NCBI GenBank assembly: GCA_019235415.1
Contig: JAFAKN010000006.1
Coordinates: 62,001-126,000 of the forward strand
Length of the DNA: 64,000 nucleotides
Direction of reading: 5' to 3'
Origin: Alphaproteobacteria bacterium
GTDB lineage: Bacteria > Pseudomonadota > Alphaproteobacteria > Reyranellales > Reyranellaceae
In this document: piece after piece, positions 1 to 9,970 of the stretch
How positions within the stretch are numbered: the first letter of the stretch is position 1
Layout of the letters: each line of letters opens with the position of its first letter
Made by a program: the position numbers and the translations under genes
The notes under the pieces: model-generated
The model's database searches: none
The model's input: only the letters and a program-made list of their open reading frames with translations
What the model was told of the DNA's origin: nothing

Positions 1-572
1 TGGTCGAGTTCGTGCAACTTAATATTTTCAGGGTCACTCATCTCCAATTTGTGATTGGCGTCACTAACAAAATTTCGCGCCGACTCTTTGATGCAGAAAG
101 ACTAGGCACGGCCGACGACGCCCTCGGCCGACTCTGTGGGTACGAACCTGCGGCGTGGGCCTAAAAAAGATGGCGGGCCTCAGGACGCGTCTCCAGCTCT
201 GGCAATCCATTCCTTCAAATGCGTGCTCGCAACTGTGGGACTTTGGCGACTTCAAGTTGGCGTTGCCAAGTCGCAGTTCGCCGATTGAGCGCCCTTTGCG
301 GATCGGGAAGATGGGCCCGGTCGGAGAGAAGGTCGAGTCATCAATCTGATCTCGGATCGTGCGGTCACGAAGCCGCACCCAGTGGAGCCGTGGTTGCGGG
401 CTCAAACTGAGGGAGGCCGCCATGTAACAGCTTGCTCAGATCGTCGGCCTGATGGGCCCGCGATCTCCACCACGCGGCGCATCGAACTGGCCCTGCCTCG
501 CACACAGATGGATAGCGGACATGGCTTGGTCGAGCGCCAAATTGCAAAGAGTTTATGTCAGGAGACTAAGTC

Positions 573-890
573 ATGTCTAAGCAGAACCAGGGACAAGGCC
601 AGGGCCAACTTCAGGGTCAAGCGAACCTCCAGGGCCAAGGCCAGCTTCAGGGCCAAGCGAACCTCCAGGGCCAGGGCCAGGGCCAGGGTCAGGGCCAAAG
701 CCAGTCTGAAGCTCAGCTGGCAGCCCAGGGTGTGGCGCAGTTCGCCGATTCCAACAACGAGAACGGCAATCTGAACGGCAACGGCAACCTGAACGGCAAC
801 GGAAACGGCAACGCCAATTTCGATGCCAATGGGAACCTGAACGGCAATGGCAATCTGAACGGCAATGAGAACTCCAACGAGAGCGCGAAC
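573..890 (+). repeat. coding minisatellite: Q-G-Q-(L/A) units followed by (L)NGNGN units
   Basis: Repeated cagggccaaggccag-type and ctgaacggcaacggcaac-type units read directly. Confidence 0.85.
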
Positions 891-1469
891 TCGTTGCAGA
901 ACGATCTGACGAACACTGCCAAGAACGAAGTCACAAATGAGGTCGACAACCAGGTCAAGACGAGCGTCGACGTCAAGGTGAACATCGACTTGAGCGGCCT
1001 CGACCTGAAGCCCCAACTCGACGCCTCTATTCACGTCGATCACAACGACGGCATCGCCTTCTCGATGCCGGACTCGGTGACTCAGACTCTCTCCGGCGGC
1101 GGTACGAATACCGCCTTCAACCTCGACCAGATCAACAACCTGGTCAGCAACGGCCATCTGGGGAGTCCGGAGGTCAGCTTCGCCGCTGGCGCCGGAGTCC
1201 TCGACTCGGAAGGCCACTTGTCTCCAGCGGTCTTCACCCAGACGGCAACCGCAACGGGCGGCGAATCCTCGGCCGATCACGCGCAGTCGATCGGGCACGA
1301 CACCAGCCCGGCGTCGATCGCCTCGAATGCCGAGGCGGCGATCACCCAGACCGCATTCACCCAGAGCATCGTGATGGGGGCGAACATCCAGTTCAACTCC
1401 GCTACCTTCAACGTGGTCGGTCATGACACGATCACCGCGGACGGCAGTGCCGCGATGGGCCACCACTAA
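573..1469 (+). CDS. Gln/Gly/Leu- and Asn/Gly-rich low-complexity protein, putative T1SS substrate
   Basis: ORF MSKQNQGQGQGQLQGQANLQGQ... then NGNLNGNGNLNGNGNGN; no Sec signal; directly upstream of T1SS genes on the same strand. Confidence 0.8.
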   Translation: MSKQNQGQGQGQLQGQANLQGQGQLQGQANLQGQGQGQGQGQSQSEAQLAAQGVAQFADSNNENGNLNGNGNLNGNGNGNANFDANGNLNGNGNLNGNENSNESANSLQNDLTNTAKNEVTNEVDNQVKTSVDVKVNIDLSGLDLKPQLDASIHVDHNDGIAFSMPDSVTQTLSGGGTNTAFNLDQINNLVSNGHLGSPEVSFAAGAGVLDSEGHLSPAVFTQTATATGGESSADHAQSIGHDTSPASIASNAEAAITQTAFTQSIVMGANIQFNSATFNVVGHDTITADGSAAMGHH

Positions 1470-1494
1470 ACGAAGCGCTGTGCTTAGGCGTAAA

Positions 1495-1524
1495 GGCTCC
1501 GCCCGGCTTTGGACGGGCGGAGCC
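1495..1524 (+). terminator. strong hairpin GGCTCCGCCCG-N8-CGGGCGGAGCC between two putative substrate genes
   Basis: Perfect 11-bp inverted repeat 25 nt after the stop of 573-1469; weak T-tract (ctctctc). Confidence 0.6.
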
Positions 1525-1564
1525 CTCTCTCAGGCTGCCGAGTAGCTAGCCAGCTGGCCTAGGT

Positions 1565-3565
1565 GTGGGAACTGGGGTGGAGACCATCATGCAGCTTGAC
1601 GGCAAGGGCTTCATTTCGCGTTTCATCGGCGCGCTGCATATTCCCTTCGATATCGCCGGCCGCACAGTCGACTATGACCCCGATGAGGGCACCCGGCGAC
1701 CGGAGGCGGTCGATCCGGCCAAGCCCCTGCATCCCCAGAAAGGTCCCGAGTTCGACGACCTCGAAACGCATCGATCGCCGACGCCCCCTTCTGTCCCTCA
1801 GGATCCGTGGGAGATAGGCAGCATACGGCCAATCCACTGGCCTAGCGCGCCACCTGCACCTCACGTAGGCGGCCATCCTCCGCCCCCGCATCTCCCTGAT
1901 CCCCCCTCGTCTTCCATTGGTGGCGGCGGAGGAGGCGGAGACGCCATCGGGACGAAGCAAGTGGTGGTCGTCAACATCGACTTGCAAATCGACGTCGACT
2001 ACAAGCCGGGTGGCGATCAGATGGACCTGCGCCTGGTTCAGGTAAACGCGCTGACCAGCAACAGCATCGTTGGCGACCACGATCATGTAGTAGGCCCGAA
2101 CGACCCTCACGCGTGGCCCGCACATGCAGTGCCAAGCATCGAGTCTCTCGAGAAGATCGCAGCCGCGCAAGTACCCGATCCGTATGCCCATACCGATGGC
2201 CTGTCCCCCAAGGACATCGTCCAGACCCTGGGCGAGCTTCCCGCAGCGCATGGCTCCGGCACGGCGTTGCCGACCCTGACGGGAGGTGAAACGGATGATG
2301 GACAGCACACGGGACCGAGCAGCCAGCCGCTGTGGGACCCTACGACGGCCATTCCGACGATGCCGACCGACAGCCATGCCAACATGGCCGTCATCGATGC
2401 GGGACACAACTATTCATACAATTTCGGTGTGCTGGCCAACGAACGCGGCGCGATCGGCACCCTGGTGGTGCTCGGCGACAGCTACAAGAGCGATGCGATC
2501 GTGCAAACCAACGTGCTGGTCGACCATTCGGCCGTCACCGGCACCTCCGAATGCGCCGTTGTCCAGACCGGCGGCGACGCCGCCAGCAACGTCGCTGATT
2601 TCATCCATACCGCCAACGACAATCCCTACGCGATGGGCTTTTTCGGCGGATTGCATTGGCACGTCGACATCCAGCAGGGCAATTTCTTCGACGTCAATCT
2701 GGTCAATCAGCTCAACGTCATGACCAACCGGGATTGGGTGCAGCAGACGGCGACGGACCATTACAAGTTCATCGAAACCGGCGCGAACCAACAGGGCAAT
2801 CAGGTCAGCGAATACAACATCGATACGACGCACTACGATCTCGTGGTCGTCAACGGTAACTACTACAGCGCCAACTGGATCTTCCAGAGCAACGTCCTGC
2901 TCAACAGCGATTATGTATCGATCAATGCCGGCGCCGGTGGCGCAGGCCAAGAGACGGTATCCACCGGTGCGAACTGGCTGACGAATTCCGCGACCATTCT
3001 GGACCTAACGGGCGATAGCCACGCGATGACGCCCGAGATGCAAGGCATCGCGGCCGCGTTACAGAACGGACAAGGTTCGCTCGACCTCGGTGCCGGGTTC
3101 GCCGTGCCGGGCAACGGATCGCTCGACCTCAACGTGCTGTTCATCAACGGCAACTACTACGACCTGAACGTCCTGCACCAGACCAACGTCATGAGCGATC
3201 CCGACACGGTCGTACAAACCCTGTCGCACGGCGAGTCGGGTTATGTCGCTACCGGCGGCAACGTACTGTCCAATACCGCGGTGCTGGCAAACGTCGGCCC
3301 GATGGGTGGGCAGTATGTCGCCGGCCAACAGTATTCCGAGGCGATTCTCGTTCAAACCAACATCGTCATGCAATCCGCCAGCGTCACGCCCAGCCAGCCC
3401 GGCATCGTCACGAACGATCCGGGCAAGCTCCCTCCCGAAGCGGCGGCCATCATCCAGCACGGGTCGACGACACCGCCGGCGGCGGACCATCAAGACACGG
3501 CGTCCGCGACGACCGATCACTGCTCGCACTCGACTCCCGACCCGCTGAGCAGCGTTCTCTCGTGA
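1565..3565 (+). CDS. 666-aa repeat protein, putative T1SS-exported surface/matrix protein
   Basis: Long ORF; about five degenerate repeats of the type G(N/D)(Y/F)(Y/F)xxNxxxQ(T/S/L)NVxxxxxxV; no Sec signal; immediately upstream of exporter. Confidence 0.8.
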   Translation: MGTGVETIMQLDGKGFISRFIGALHIPFDIAGRTVDYDPDEGTRRPEAVDPAKPLHPQKGPEFDDLETHRSPTPPSVPQDPWEIGSIRPIHWPSAPPAPHVGGHPPPPHLPDPPSSSIGGGGGGGDAIGTKQVVVVNIDLQIDVDYKPGGDQMDLRLVQVNALTSNSIVGDHDHVVGPNDPHAWPAHAVPSIESLEKIAAAQVPDPYAHTDGLSPKDIVQTLGELPAAHGSGTALPTLTGGETDDGQHTGPSSQPLWDPTTAIPTMPTDSHANMAVIDAGHNYSYNFGVLANERGAIGTLVVLGDSYKSDAIVQTNVLVDHSAVTGTSECAVVQTGGDAASNVADFIHTANDNPYAMGFFGGLHWHVDIQQGNFFDVNLVNQLNVMTNRDWVQQTATDHYKFIETGANQQGNQVSEYNIDTTHYDLVVVNGNYYSANWIFQSNVLLNSDYVSINAGAGGAGQETVSTGANWLTNSATILDLTGDSHAMTPEMQGIAAALQNGQGSLDLGAGFAVPGNGSLDLNVLFINGNYYDLNVLHQTNVMSDPDTVVQTLSHGESGYVATGGNVLSNTAVLANVGPMGGQYVAGQQYSEAILVQTNIVMQSASVTPSQPGIVTNDPGKLPPEAAAIIQHGSTTPPAADHQDTASATTDHCSHSTPDPLSSVLS

Positions 3566-3589
3566 ATCTCGATACTTCTCGGCATCATC

Positions 3590-5416
3590 ATGAACGCTCC
3601 CACTCGTCCGCCCAAAGTTACCAACGACAGCGTAAAGTCGACGGGAACGGCGCCACCGCCACGGCCGCCTCAATCGCCGCTTCATCGCCGCTGGTCGGAC
3701 CGCGAGTTCCGCGACGTGCTCAGCCGCGGCCTGGCCGCGGTCCGGAGAAGCTTGTTCACGATCGCGTTGTTCTCCTTTGCCGTGAATACTTTCGTCCTCG
3801 CGGTTCCGGTCTATCTCTTCCAGATCTCGGACCGCGTCCTCACCAGCCGCAGCATGGATACGCTGGTCATGCTCACCGTAATCGTCATCGCCGCGCTGGT
3901 GATGCATGTGCTGATCGACATCGTACGTCGCTTCATGCTGATGAGAACGGCGGTGGAGGTAGAGAGCAAGCTCGGCCCGGCCCTCCTCAGCGCTGCTGCA
4001 AAGTCGGCCCAAAACGGCTCTAGCCGTGAATTCCAGGTCCTGGGCGACCTCCAGCAACTACGCAATTTCATAACTGGACCTGTTCTGTTGACAATGCTCG
4101 ACGCCCCCGTTGCGCCGCTGTACCTGCTCGCGGTCTTCCTGGTGCACCCCTACCTCGGCTCCATCGTCACCGGTACGGGCGTCATCCTGCTTGCGATTGC
4201 CTTCGCGAACCAGCGGGCTACTGCGGTGCCGTTCGGCAACGCCAGCAACTTCATGATGCGTGCCAACCTTCAGGCTGACGCCATGGCGCGTAATGCCGGC
4301 GCGCTGAACGCAATGGGCATGATTCCCGAGGCGGTGCAAATCTGGAACCGCGAGACGCGCGAGTCGCTGAAGTCCCAGGTGCTGGCGCAAGATCGCAACA
4401 TTGTTCTTGCGGGCCTTTCCCGACTGATCCGCTTGATGACTCAGGTCGCGCTATTGGGCGTCGGCGCATGGCTCACCCTGCGCAGCGAACTCACGGGCGG
4501 CATGATGATCGCCTCGTCGATCATCGCGAGCCGCGCGCTTGCGCCTGTCGAGGGCACCATAGAGGGTTGGCGCAGCTGTGTCGGTGCCCGCGGCGCCTAC
4601 CATCGTATCAAGAATTTGCTGCAGAGCTCTCCGCTCAACTTTGAGCGGCTGCGGCTGCCCAAGCCGCATGGCCTGTTGACTGTCGAGCGCTTGTTGTACG
4701 TCCCGCCACCCGACAAGCGCGTGATTCTGAACGGTGTGACGTTCCAGCTCAACCCAGGTGAGGCGCTTGCCATTGTCGGGGCGTCCGGCACGGGTAAGTC
4801 GACCTTGGCGAAGATGTTGGTCGGCTCGATCTATCCGACCGCCGGAACGATCCGTCTCGACATGATGGACCTTCGCAACTGGGATCCGCGGCAGTTCGGC
4901 GAGAGTGTAGGATATCTGCCGCAGGATGTGCAGCTCTTCCCCGCGAGCATCAAGGCCAACATCGGGCGGATGCGCGAGGATGCCACCGACGAAGCCGTCT
5001 TCGCCGCGGCCGAACTGGCCGATATCCATGAAATGGTGTCGCAGTTTCCCCACGGCTACGAAACGCAGATCGCCATGGACGGCTCGCCCCTGTCGGGTGG
5101 TCAGAAGCAGCGGGTCGGCCTGGCGCGCGCCTTCTTCGGCGAACCGCGTTTGGTAGTCTTGGACGAGCCGAACTCCAATCTTGACGTCAACGGGGAGCTG
5201 GCGCTGGGCCGCGCGCTCATCCGCGCCAGGAAGAAGGGGATTACCGTGATTGCGATCACCCAGCGGCCGACCCTGCTGCGCAGCGTCGATAAAATCATGG
5301 TGCTGACAAATGGGACCGTGCAGGCAATGGGCAAACGCGACGAGATCCTGCCTCTGATCTCCGGGCAAGCCGACAAACGCCCTGCGGCGCCGCTCCTCGA
5401 TACGCTTCAAGGCTAG
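3590..5416 (+). CDS. type I secretion system permease/ATPase (PrtD/PrsD-like)
   Basis: N-terminal membrane domain; Walker A GASGTGKST, signature LSGGQKQRVGLARAF, Walker B LVVLDEP; no C39 peptidase domain. Confidence 0.92.
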   Translation: MNAPTRPPKVTNDSVKSTGTAPPPRPPQSPLHRRWSDREFRDVLSRGLAAVRRSLFTIALFSFAVNTFVLAVPVYLFQISDRVLTSRSMDTLVMLTVIVIAALVMHVLIDIVRRFMLMRTAVEVESKLGPALLSAAAKSAQNGSSREFQVLGDLQQLRNFITGPVLLTMLDAPVAPLYLLAVFLVHPYLGSIVTGTGVILLAIAFANQRATAVPFGNASNFMMRANLQADAMARNAGALNAMGMIPEAVQIWNRETRESLKSQVLAQDRNIVLAGLSRLIRLMTQVALLGVGAWLTLRSELTGGMMIASSIIASRALAPVEGTIEGWRSCVGARGAYHRIKNLLQSSPLNFERLRLPKPHGLLTVERLLYVPPPDKRVILNGVTFQLNPGEALAIVGASGTGKSTLAKMLVGSIYPTAGTIRLDMMDLRNWDPRQFGESVGYLPQDVQLFPASIKANIGRMREDATDEAVFAAAELADIHEMVSQFPHGYETQIAMDGSPLSGGQKQRVGLARAFFGEPRLVVLDEPNSNLDVNGELALGRALIRARKKGITVIAITQRPTLLRSVDKIMVLTNGTVQAMGKRDEILPLISGQADKRPAAPLLDTLQG

Positions 5417-5430
5417 GAAACGGAATTCCC

Positions 5431-6783
5431 GTGATGAAGACACCAGCCCACGAGGAAGAATGGTATGACCGGATCTCGCGCTCGGGGCGCAGAGCGGCGT
5501 TTTTGGGCTACGCGCTCATCGGTTCGTTTTTGCTCGGCTTCGGTTCCTGGGCCGGCATGGCGCTCATTGCCGGTGCGATCGTGACGCCCGGACTGTTCGT
5601 TGCCACCGGAGAGAACAAGATCGTCCAGCACCTCGATGGCGGAGTGATCAAGGACATCCGCGTCCGCGAAGGCGACAGTGTCGAAGCAGGCCAGGTCCTC
5701 ATCGTGCTGGACGACACGCAGGCGAAGGCGGAGCTTCGGAGGCTATATCTGCGCGAAGCACGAGGCGAAGCCATGCGTATTAGATTGCTGGCGGAAGCCG
5801 ATTTGACAACGATGCTGGCATGGCCGCCGGAGTTCGCGAAGTACGAAGGCGACCCCGAGGTAAGAGCCATTCTGGACGCCCAGATGAGCACTTTTACGGC
5901 TCGGCGTCGCAACATGGAAACCGACGTCGCCACGCTGCAAGAGAGCATTAATGCGCTGGTCGAGCGGATTGAGGCCAACAAGATCCAGATTGCCCATACC
6001 CAGAAGCAAGCTGCGTTGTACGAAGAAGAAATCGGTGCCAAGGCACAGCTGGCGACCAGCGGTCTAGTCCGCAAGTCGGAGGTCCTGCAGCTACAACGCG
6101 GGCAGGCCGCCTCAAGCGGCGAAATCGGGCGTCTATTGGGGGAGATGGGCGATGCCCGCGAGCGAATCTCCCGCGCCAAGGAACAGATCAACGGCGTCTA
6201 CCATCAAGCGGTGAAAACTGCGATGGAGCAACTGCAAGAAGCCCTCGCCGACTTGCAGGACGTGCGGGAGCGCATGCGGACCGCCAACGCCACCCTGGGG
6301 CGCATACAGATCACGGCGCCAGTGCGGGGCGTCGTGGTCAAGATGCGCTATCACACGCCTGGCGGCGTCATCGAGCCTGGCCGTAGCATCATGGAAATCT
6401 TGCCGGTCGACGACACCCTGCTCATAGAGGCGCGGGTCCGGCCGCAGGATATCGACCACGTCAAGATTGGCCAGGACGCCAACATACGCATTGTCGGGAT
6501 GAACGCGAGGTCGACCCCGAGCATCACGGGGTCGGTGATCTACGTCTCTGCCGACGCCGTCCCCGATAGAGCAGGCTTCAATGCCAGCCTCGACGGCAAC
6601 AGCCGAGACGTCTTCATCGCTCGTATCAAGGTCGAGCAAGGCGAAATGAGCCGCATTCCAGGTTTCCATCCGATCGCCGGAATGCCCGTCGAAGTCTTCA
6701 TCCGCACCGGCGACCGCACCTTTTTCGAGTATTTGACTAAGCCGGTCATGGACAGCTTTAGTAGGGCATTCCGAGAACTGTAA
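5431..6783 (+). CDS. HlyD/PrtE family T1SS periplasmic adaptor subunit
   Basis: Single N-terminal TM, coiled coil, ITAPVRGVVVKMRYHTPGGVIEPGRSIMEILPVDDTLLIEARV motif; 14 nt after the ABC gene. Confidence 0.92.
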   Translation: MMKTPAHEEEWYDRISRSGRRAAFLGYALIGSFLLGFGSWAGMALIAGAIVTPGLFVATGENKIVQHLDGGVIKDIRVREGDSVEAGQVLIVLDDTQAKAELRRLYLREARGEAMRIRLLAEADLTTMLAWPPEFAKYEGDPEVRAILDAQMSTFTARRRNMETDVATLQESINALVERIEANKIQIAHTQKQAALYEEEIGAKAQLATSGLVRKSEVLQLQRGQAASSGEIGRLLGEMGDARERISRAKEQINGVYHQAVKTAMEQLQEALADLQDVRERMRTANATLGRIQITAPVRGVVVKMRYHTPGGVIEPGRSIMEILPVDDTLLIEARVRPQDIDHVKIGQDANIRIVGMNARSTPSITGSVIYVSADAVPDRAGFNASLDGNSRDVFIARIKVEQGEMSRIPGFHPIAGMPVEVFIRTGDRTFFEYLTKPVMDSFSRAFREL

Positions 6784-6990
6784 GTCGCCCACCGAGACTG
6801 GTAGCACGTCGGCACGCGCAATTGACGTCAACAGCGAATTCGGCGTTGCCGCTGCGAAGGCGCTCATTCACCACGGCCGCTTTGCACGAAAGTGCCCGAC
6901 GCTCAACCATAATCCACGACAGCACGCCTGAAGCATCCCGGTGGCCCCTCGAGGCAAGACCAACGGATTTAGGTCGCATCCATTCCATTA

Positions 6991-7020
6991 AAAGCTCCCG
7001 CGCGAAATCGCGGGCTTTCT
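6991..7020 (+). terminator. hairpin terminator (aaagctcccgcg cgaaat cgcgggcttt)
   Basis: GC-rich inverted repeat ending in gctttct, about 210 nt downstream of adaptor gene. Confidence 0.5.
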
Positions 7021-7154
7021 GAGCGCCTTTGCCGAGCCCTCCATGCACCGCGCTAACGCCTCAGCCCGGTCACAACAGTATAGCGCAAATAGAACGGGCC
7101 GAAATTAGCAGCGAAGCTACAATCGTCGTTACCGTGAGAAGGGTGAGGTCCGCA

Positions 7155-7721
7155 ATGAGCGATCAGGGGTGCCCGATATCGCAACAAACACTGGCACGAT
7201 TCGCCGACGAAGCCAGCGCGCAAAAGTATTTGGAAGGACTTCTCTGGCCGAATGGCCCGGTATGCCATCGTTGCGGAGGAAATGATAGGGTTGGCAAGCT
7301 GGACGGCGCCTCGACCCGGCTCGGCACATACAAATGCTATGCGTGTCGACGAGCATTTTCGGTCACCTGCGGCACTATTTTCAGCGCCAGCCATGTGCCG
7401 CTCCACAAATGGCTTCAGGCGATATATCTCACGGACGGCGGGACGATCCCAATACGACCGCACCACCTGCAGCGCATTCTGAACGTCTCCTTCAAAACCG
7501 CCTCGTCCATCCTTCGCAAGTTGAGGGATGCGGCGAGCAATGCGGACACCTTGGTTTTGTCCGCCATGAATGGCGATACCTACCGAAGCACGATCAAGAA
7601 TGAGGGCAGGAGGCACTCTGTGCCAACTACGAACCCGTCGGCTTCTTGGCCTTTACGTCCTCAGACGGGTCGCGAGGCACACGCCTCCCACGTGGCTACG
7701 GAACCGTATCAGGATGCATAA
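7155..7721 (+). pseudogene. IS1595-type zinc-ribbon transposase N-terminal remnant, apparently frameshifted
   Basis: LWPNGPVCHRCGGNDRVGKLDG...YKCYACRRAFSVTCGTIFSASHVPLHKWLQAIYL; a second frame continues with plausible coding sequence after about 7610. Confidence 0.6.
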
Positions 7722-7988
7722 AGGCGCTCGTCACCGAAATGGTCGACCGCCGCAGCATTGGAATATCAATAGACTGCGACAGAGATCCCGTCTGCGACCC
7801 GACGTGGCCGACCAAACATCACCAAGCCTATCCGAAATTGGCTTCACTTCGTGCCTTACAAATGGCAACTGAAGCCAGCACATTTAATGTCCCTGCGGTC
7901 ATCTTTTTTTGTGCTGGATACGCAAACCGCTTGCTGTGTTAATATGGACGCTTTTCCCGGCTGTAACCTTGCGCCTGACGGAGCAAAT

Positions 7989-8588
7989 ATGGGTACGCGA
8001 CTTGACGGCCGACGCCGCCGATCCGTCCGCACGGCGGATGCGCTGATTGAAACATATGTCTCGCTCGTGCAGCTTAAGCATCAACGCCCTTCTACATCCG
8101 AGTTGGCGGGGCGTGCTGGCTGTTCGGTGCGATCGGTCTTCGAGCGGTTCAAGCATCTGCAGGCATTGGAACAGGCGGTCTTCGACCGGATGTTGCAGGA
8201 GTTGGCAGACTTATATAAGCCAATGCCGGACAGCGACCTACGAACGCGCATTCGCCTCCACGTCGGCAAGGCTGCGCTTAGCCGTGAAGCATGGTTGGCC
8301 CATTGGCAGGTCTTGCGATCGCGAAGTGCCTTGAGTCCCGAGTGGATCGAACGATTGGAGAAATTTCACAAACTTGACCGCGGCCATCTCGCCTCCATCT
8401 ACGCACCCGAGCTCGAAGCCGTTGGCCCACGTACCCGGATGACGATCCTCATATCACTGCAAGCGCTGACGGGCTTCGACGCTTGGGCCCTCATGCGCGA
8501 AAGCTACTCGATGTCGTTCGCGGAGTCCCGCGCCGCCTGGGAAGACGCGATCCAGGTATTGCTCGCCGCGAAGGTAGAGACGACGTAG
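7989..8588 (+). CDS. TetR-family-like transcriptional regulator
   Basis: N-terminal HTH PSTSELAGRAGCSVRSVFERFKHLQALEQAVFDRML; all-helical C-terminus. Confidence 0.7.
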   Translation: MGTRLDGRRRRSVRTADALIETYVSLVQLKHQRPSTSELAGRAGCSVRSVFERFKHLQALEQAVFDRMLQELADLYKPMPDSDLRTRIRLHVGKAALSREAWLAHWQVLRSRSALSPEWIERLEKFHKLDRGHLASIYAPELEAVGPRTRMTILISLQALTGFDAWALMRESYSMSFAESRAAWEDAIQVLLAAKVETT

Positions 8589-8765
8589 GACACCGCGTGC
8601 GCACCCGCCCCGTCGCGCAACGTCGTCATCCACTGCGCCGAGATCGAGGGCAGGGACTCGCCGCTGCGATCCAGGCGATCACCGCGCTCGAAATTCCGCT
8701 TCGCCAACGGTTTCTTCGGCCATCGGAGCACCCTACCCGCCTGAATCCCGCGAGCAGGCAGACGG

Positions 8766-9970
8766 TTATCCGAGGGGAAGGCGCACGACGACCGACAAGC
8801 CTCCGGCCACCCGGTTCACGATTGTTAAGTATCCGCCCAATAAATCTGTATTGCGTTTAGCGATGAAGTACCTGCGCCGGACCGCATTTTCGGGCGTGCG
8901 AGTGCGGCTTTCGCCATTCCGTACATACTCCCGCTCGAAGGTGAACTCCAAAGCATCAGCTGCTATCCACGGCCCTTCATCTTCAACGCGCAACACGGCC
9001 CAGTGGTCGTCCCTTTCCACGAAGATGGAGAGAATGCTTTCATCAGGAGCAGCCGCGACGGCATTCCGCAGCAAGTCCCAGACCAACATCTCCAGCATGC
9101 CCTCGCCGGCATAGACAGGAACTTCGCCTCTTAGCTCATGCGTTACCTCCAGCCTTTTGGCAGCAAGCAGTGGATGCTGCTGATGCAGTACATCCACCAC
9201 TGCGGCCGTCACGCTCAGCCTGCATCGAGGGGCCGCAATCAGTGCAGCTGTTTCCTCGTCCAGTATTTGCGCCGCCTCGATGACGTCCGACATCCGCTCG
9301 ATGCTTTCTTCCGCGGCGTCCAGGGCGGCGTTGATCGTGAGGGTAGAGGACGGAGTTTGGCTCCGTATCCGTCGAATGGCGATCTTCGCGACGGCCAACG
9401 GCGACTTCAAAGCATGAGCGTTGTCGCCAGCGGCCCGATTGATTTGCAGGCCGATGTTGTTCCGTTCGACAATCATCTGATTGCCTTGGGCAATTTGACC
9501 TTGAAGCTCCCAGAGAGGAGCGTTCCTAGAGCCCGTTGGGAACGGCTCGCGACGCCGATTTATCTCCTCGGTCAGTGCTGAGTGTACTCGCAGGCGTCGC
9601 TGCAAACTCGCGGCAAGCAGGACAGAGGCGAGCACGGGGAAAACGCCCAGCAAGACCAGCCAATCAGCAGTTCCGAGCCCGTACTTGGGCGTCACTGGTA
9701 TCGAGGAGGTCGGCAGCGAAGCCCAGAATACGTCGGGCGAATTCCGACCACCGGCGCCAGACACCGTCGGCTGCGCCCCCATCCACATGGATAGAGCCGC
9801 AGCACTGCGGTCCCGGTCAAGGATTTCTGCGATGAGCACGACATTGCAAGCGCCAACGGCCGCGACGAAGCACCAAGCGCGCACCTGGACTGACGCGGCC
9901 GCGAAGCGCAAAAAACGTGTCCAGCGCCTAGGCCCCTGTGCTGGGCGATCGCCAGCAATATCCGAATGAT
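8766..9970 (-). CDS. sensor histidine kinase (start approximate)
   Basis: H-box NAHALKSPLAVAKIAIRRI, HATPase motifs LLRNAVAAAP and VEDEGPWIAADALEFTFE; ORF extends to 10163 but overlaps the upstream regulator. Confidence 0.8.

Noticed and set aside
558-1466. 302-aa minus-strand ORF opposite the Q/N-rich protein
   Set aside because: Mirror ORF produced by the low-complexity GC-rich coding strand; LALALALA-type composition, no homology-like features
3059-4057. 332-aa minus-strand ORF
   Set aside because: Arg/Asp/Glu-rich antisense shadow across two well supported plus-strand genes
4451-5443. 330-aa minus-strand ORF
   Set aside because: Antisense of the T1SS ABC gene, which has all diagnostic motifs
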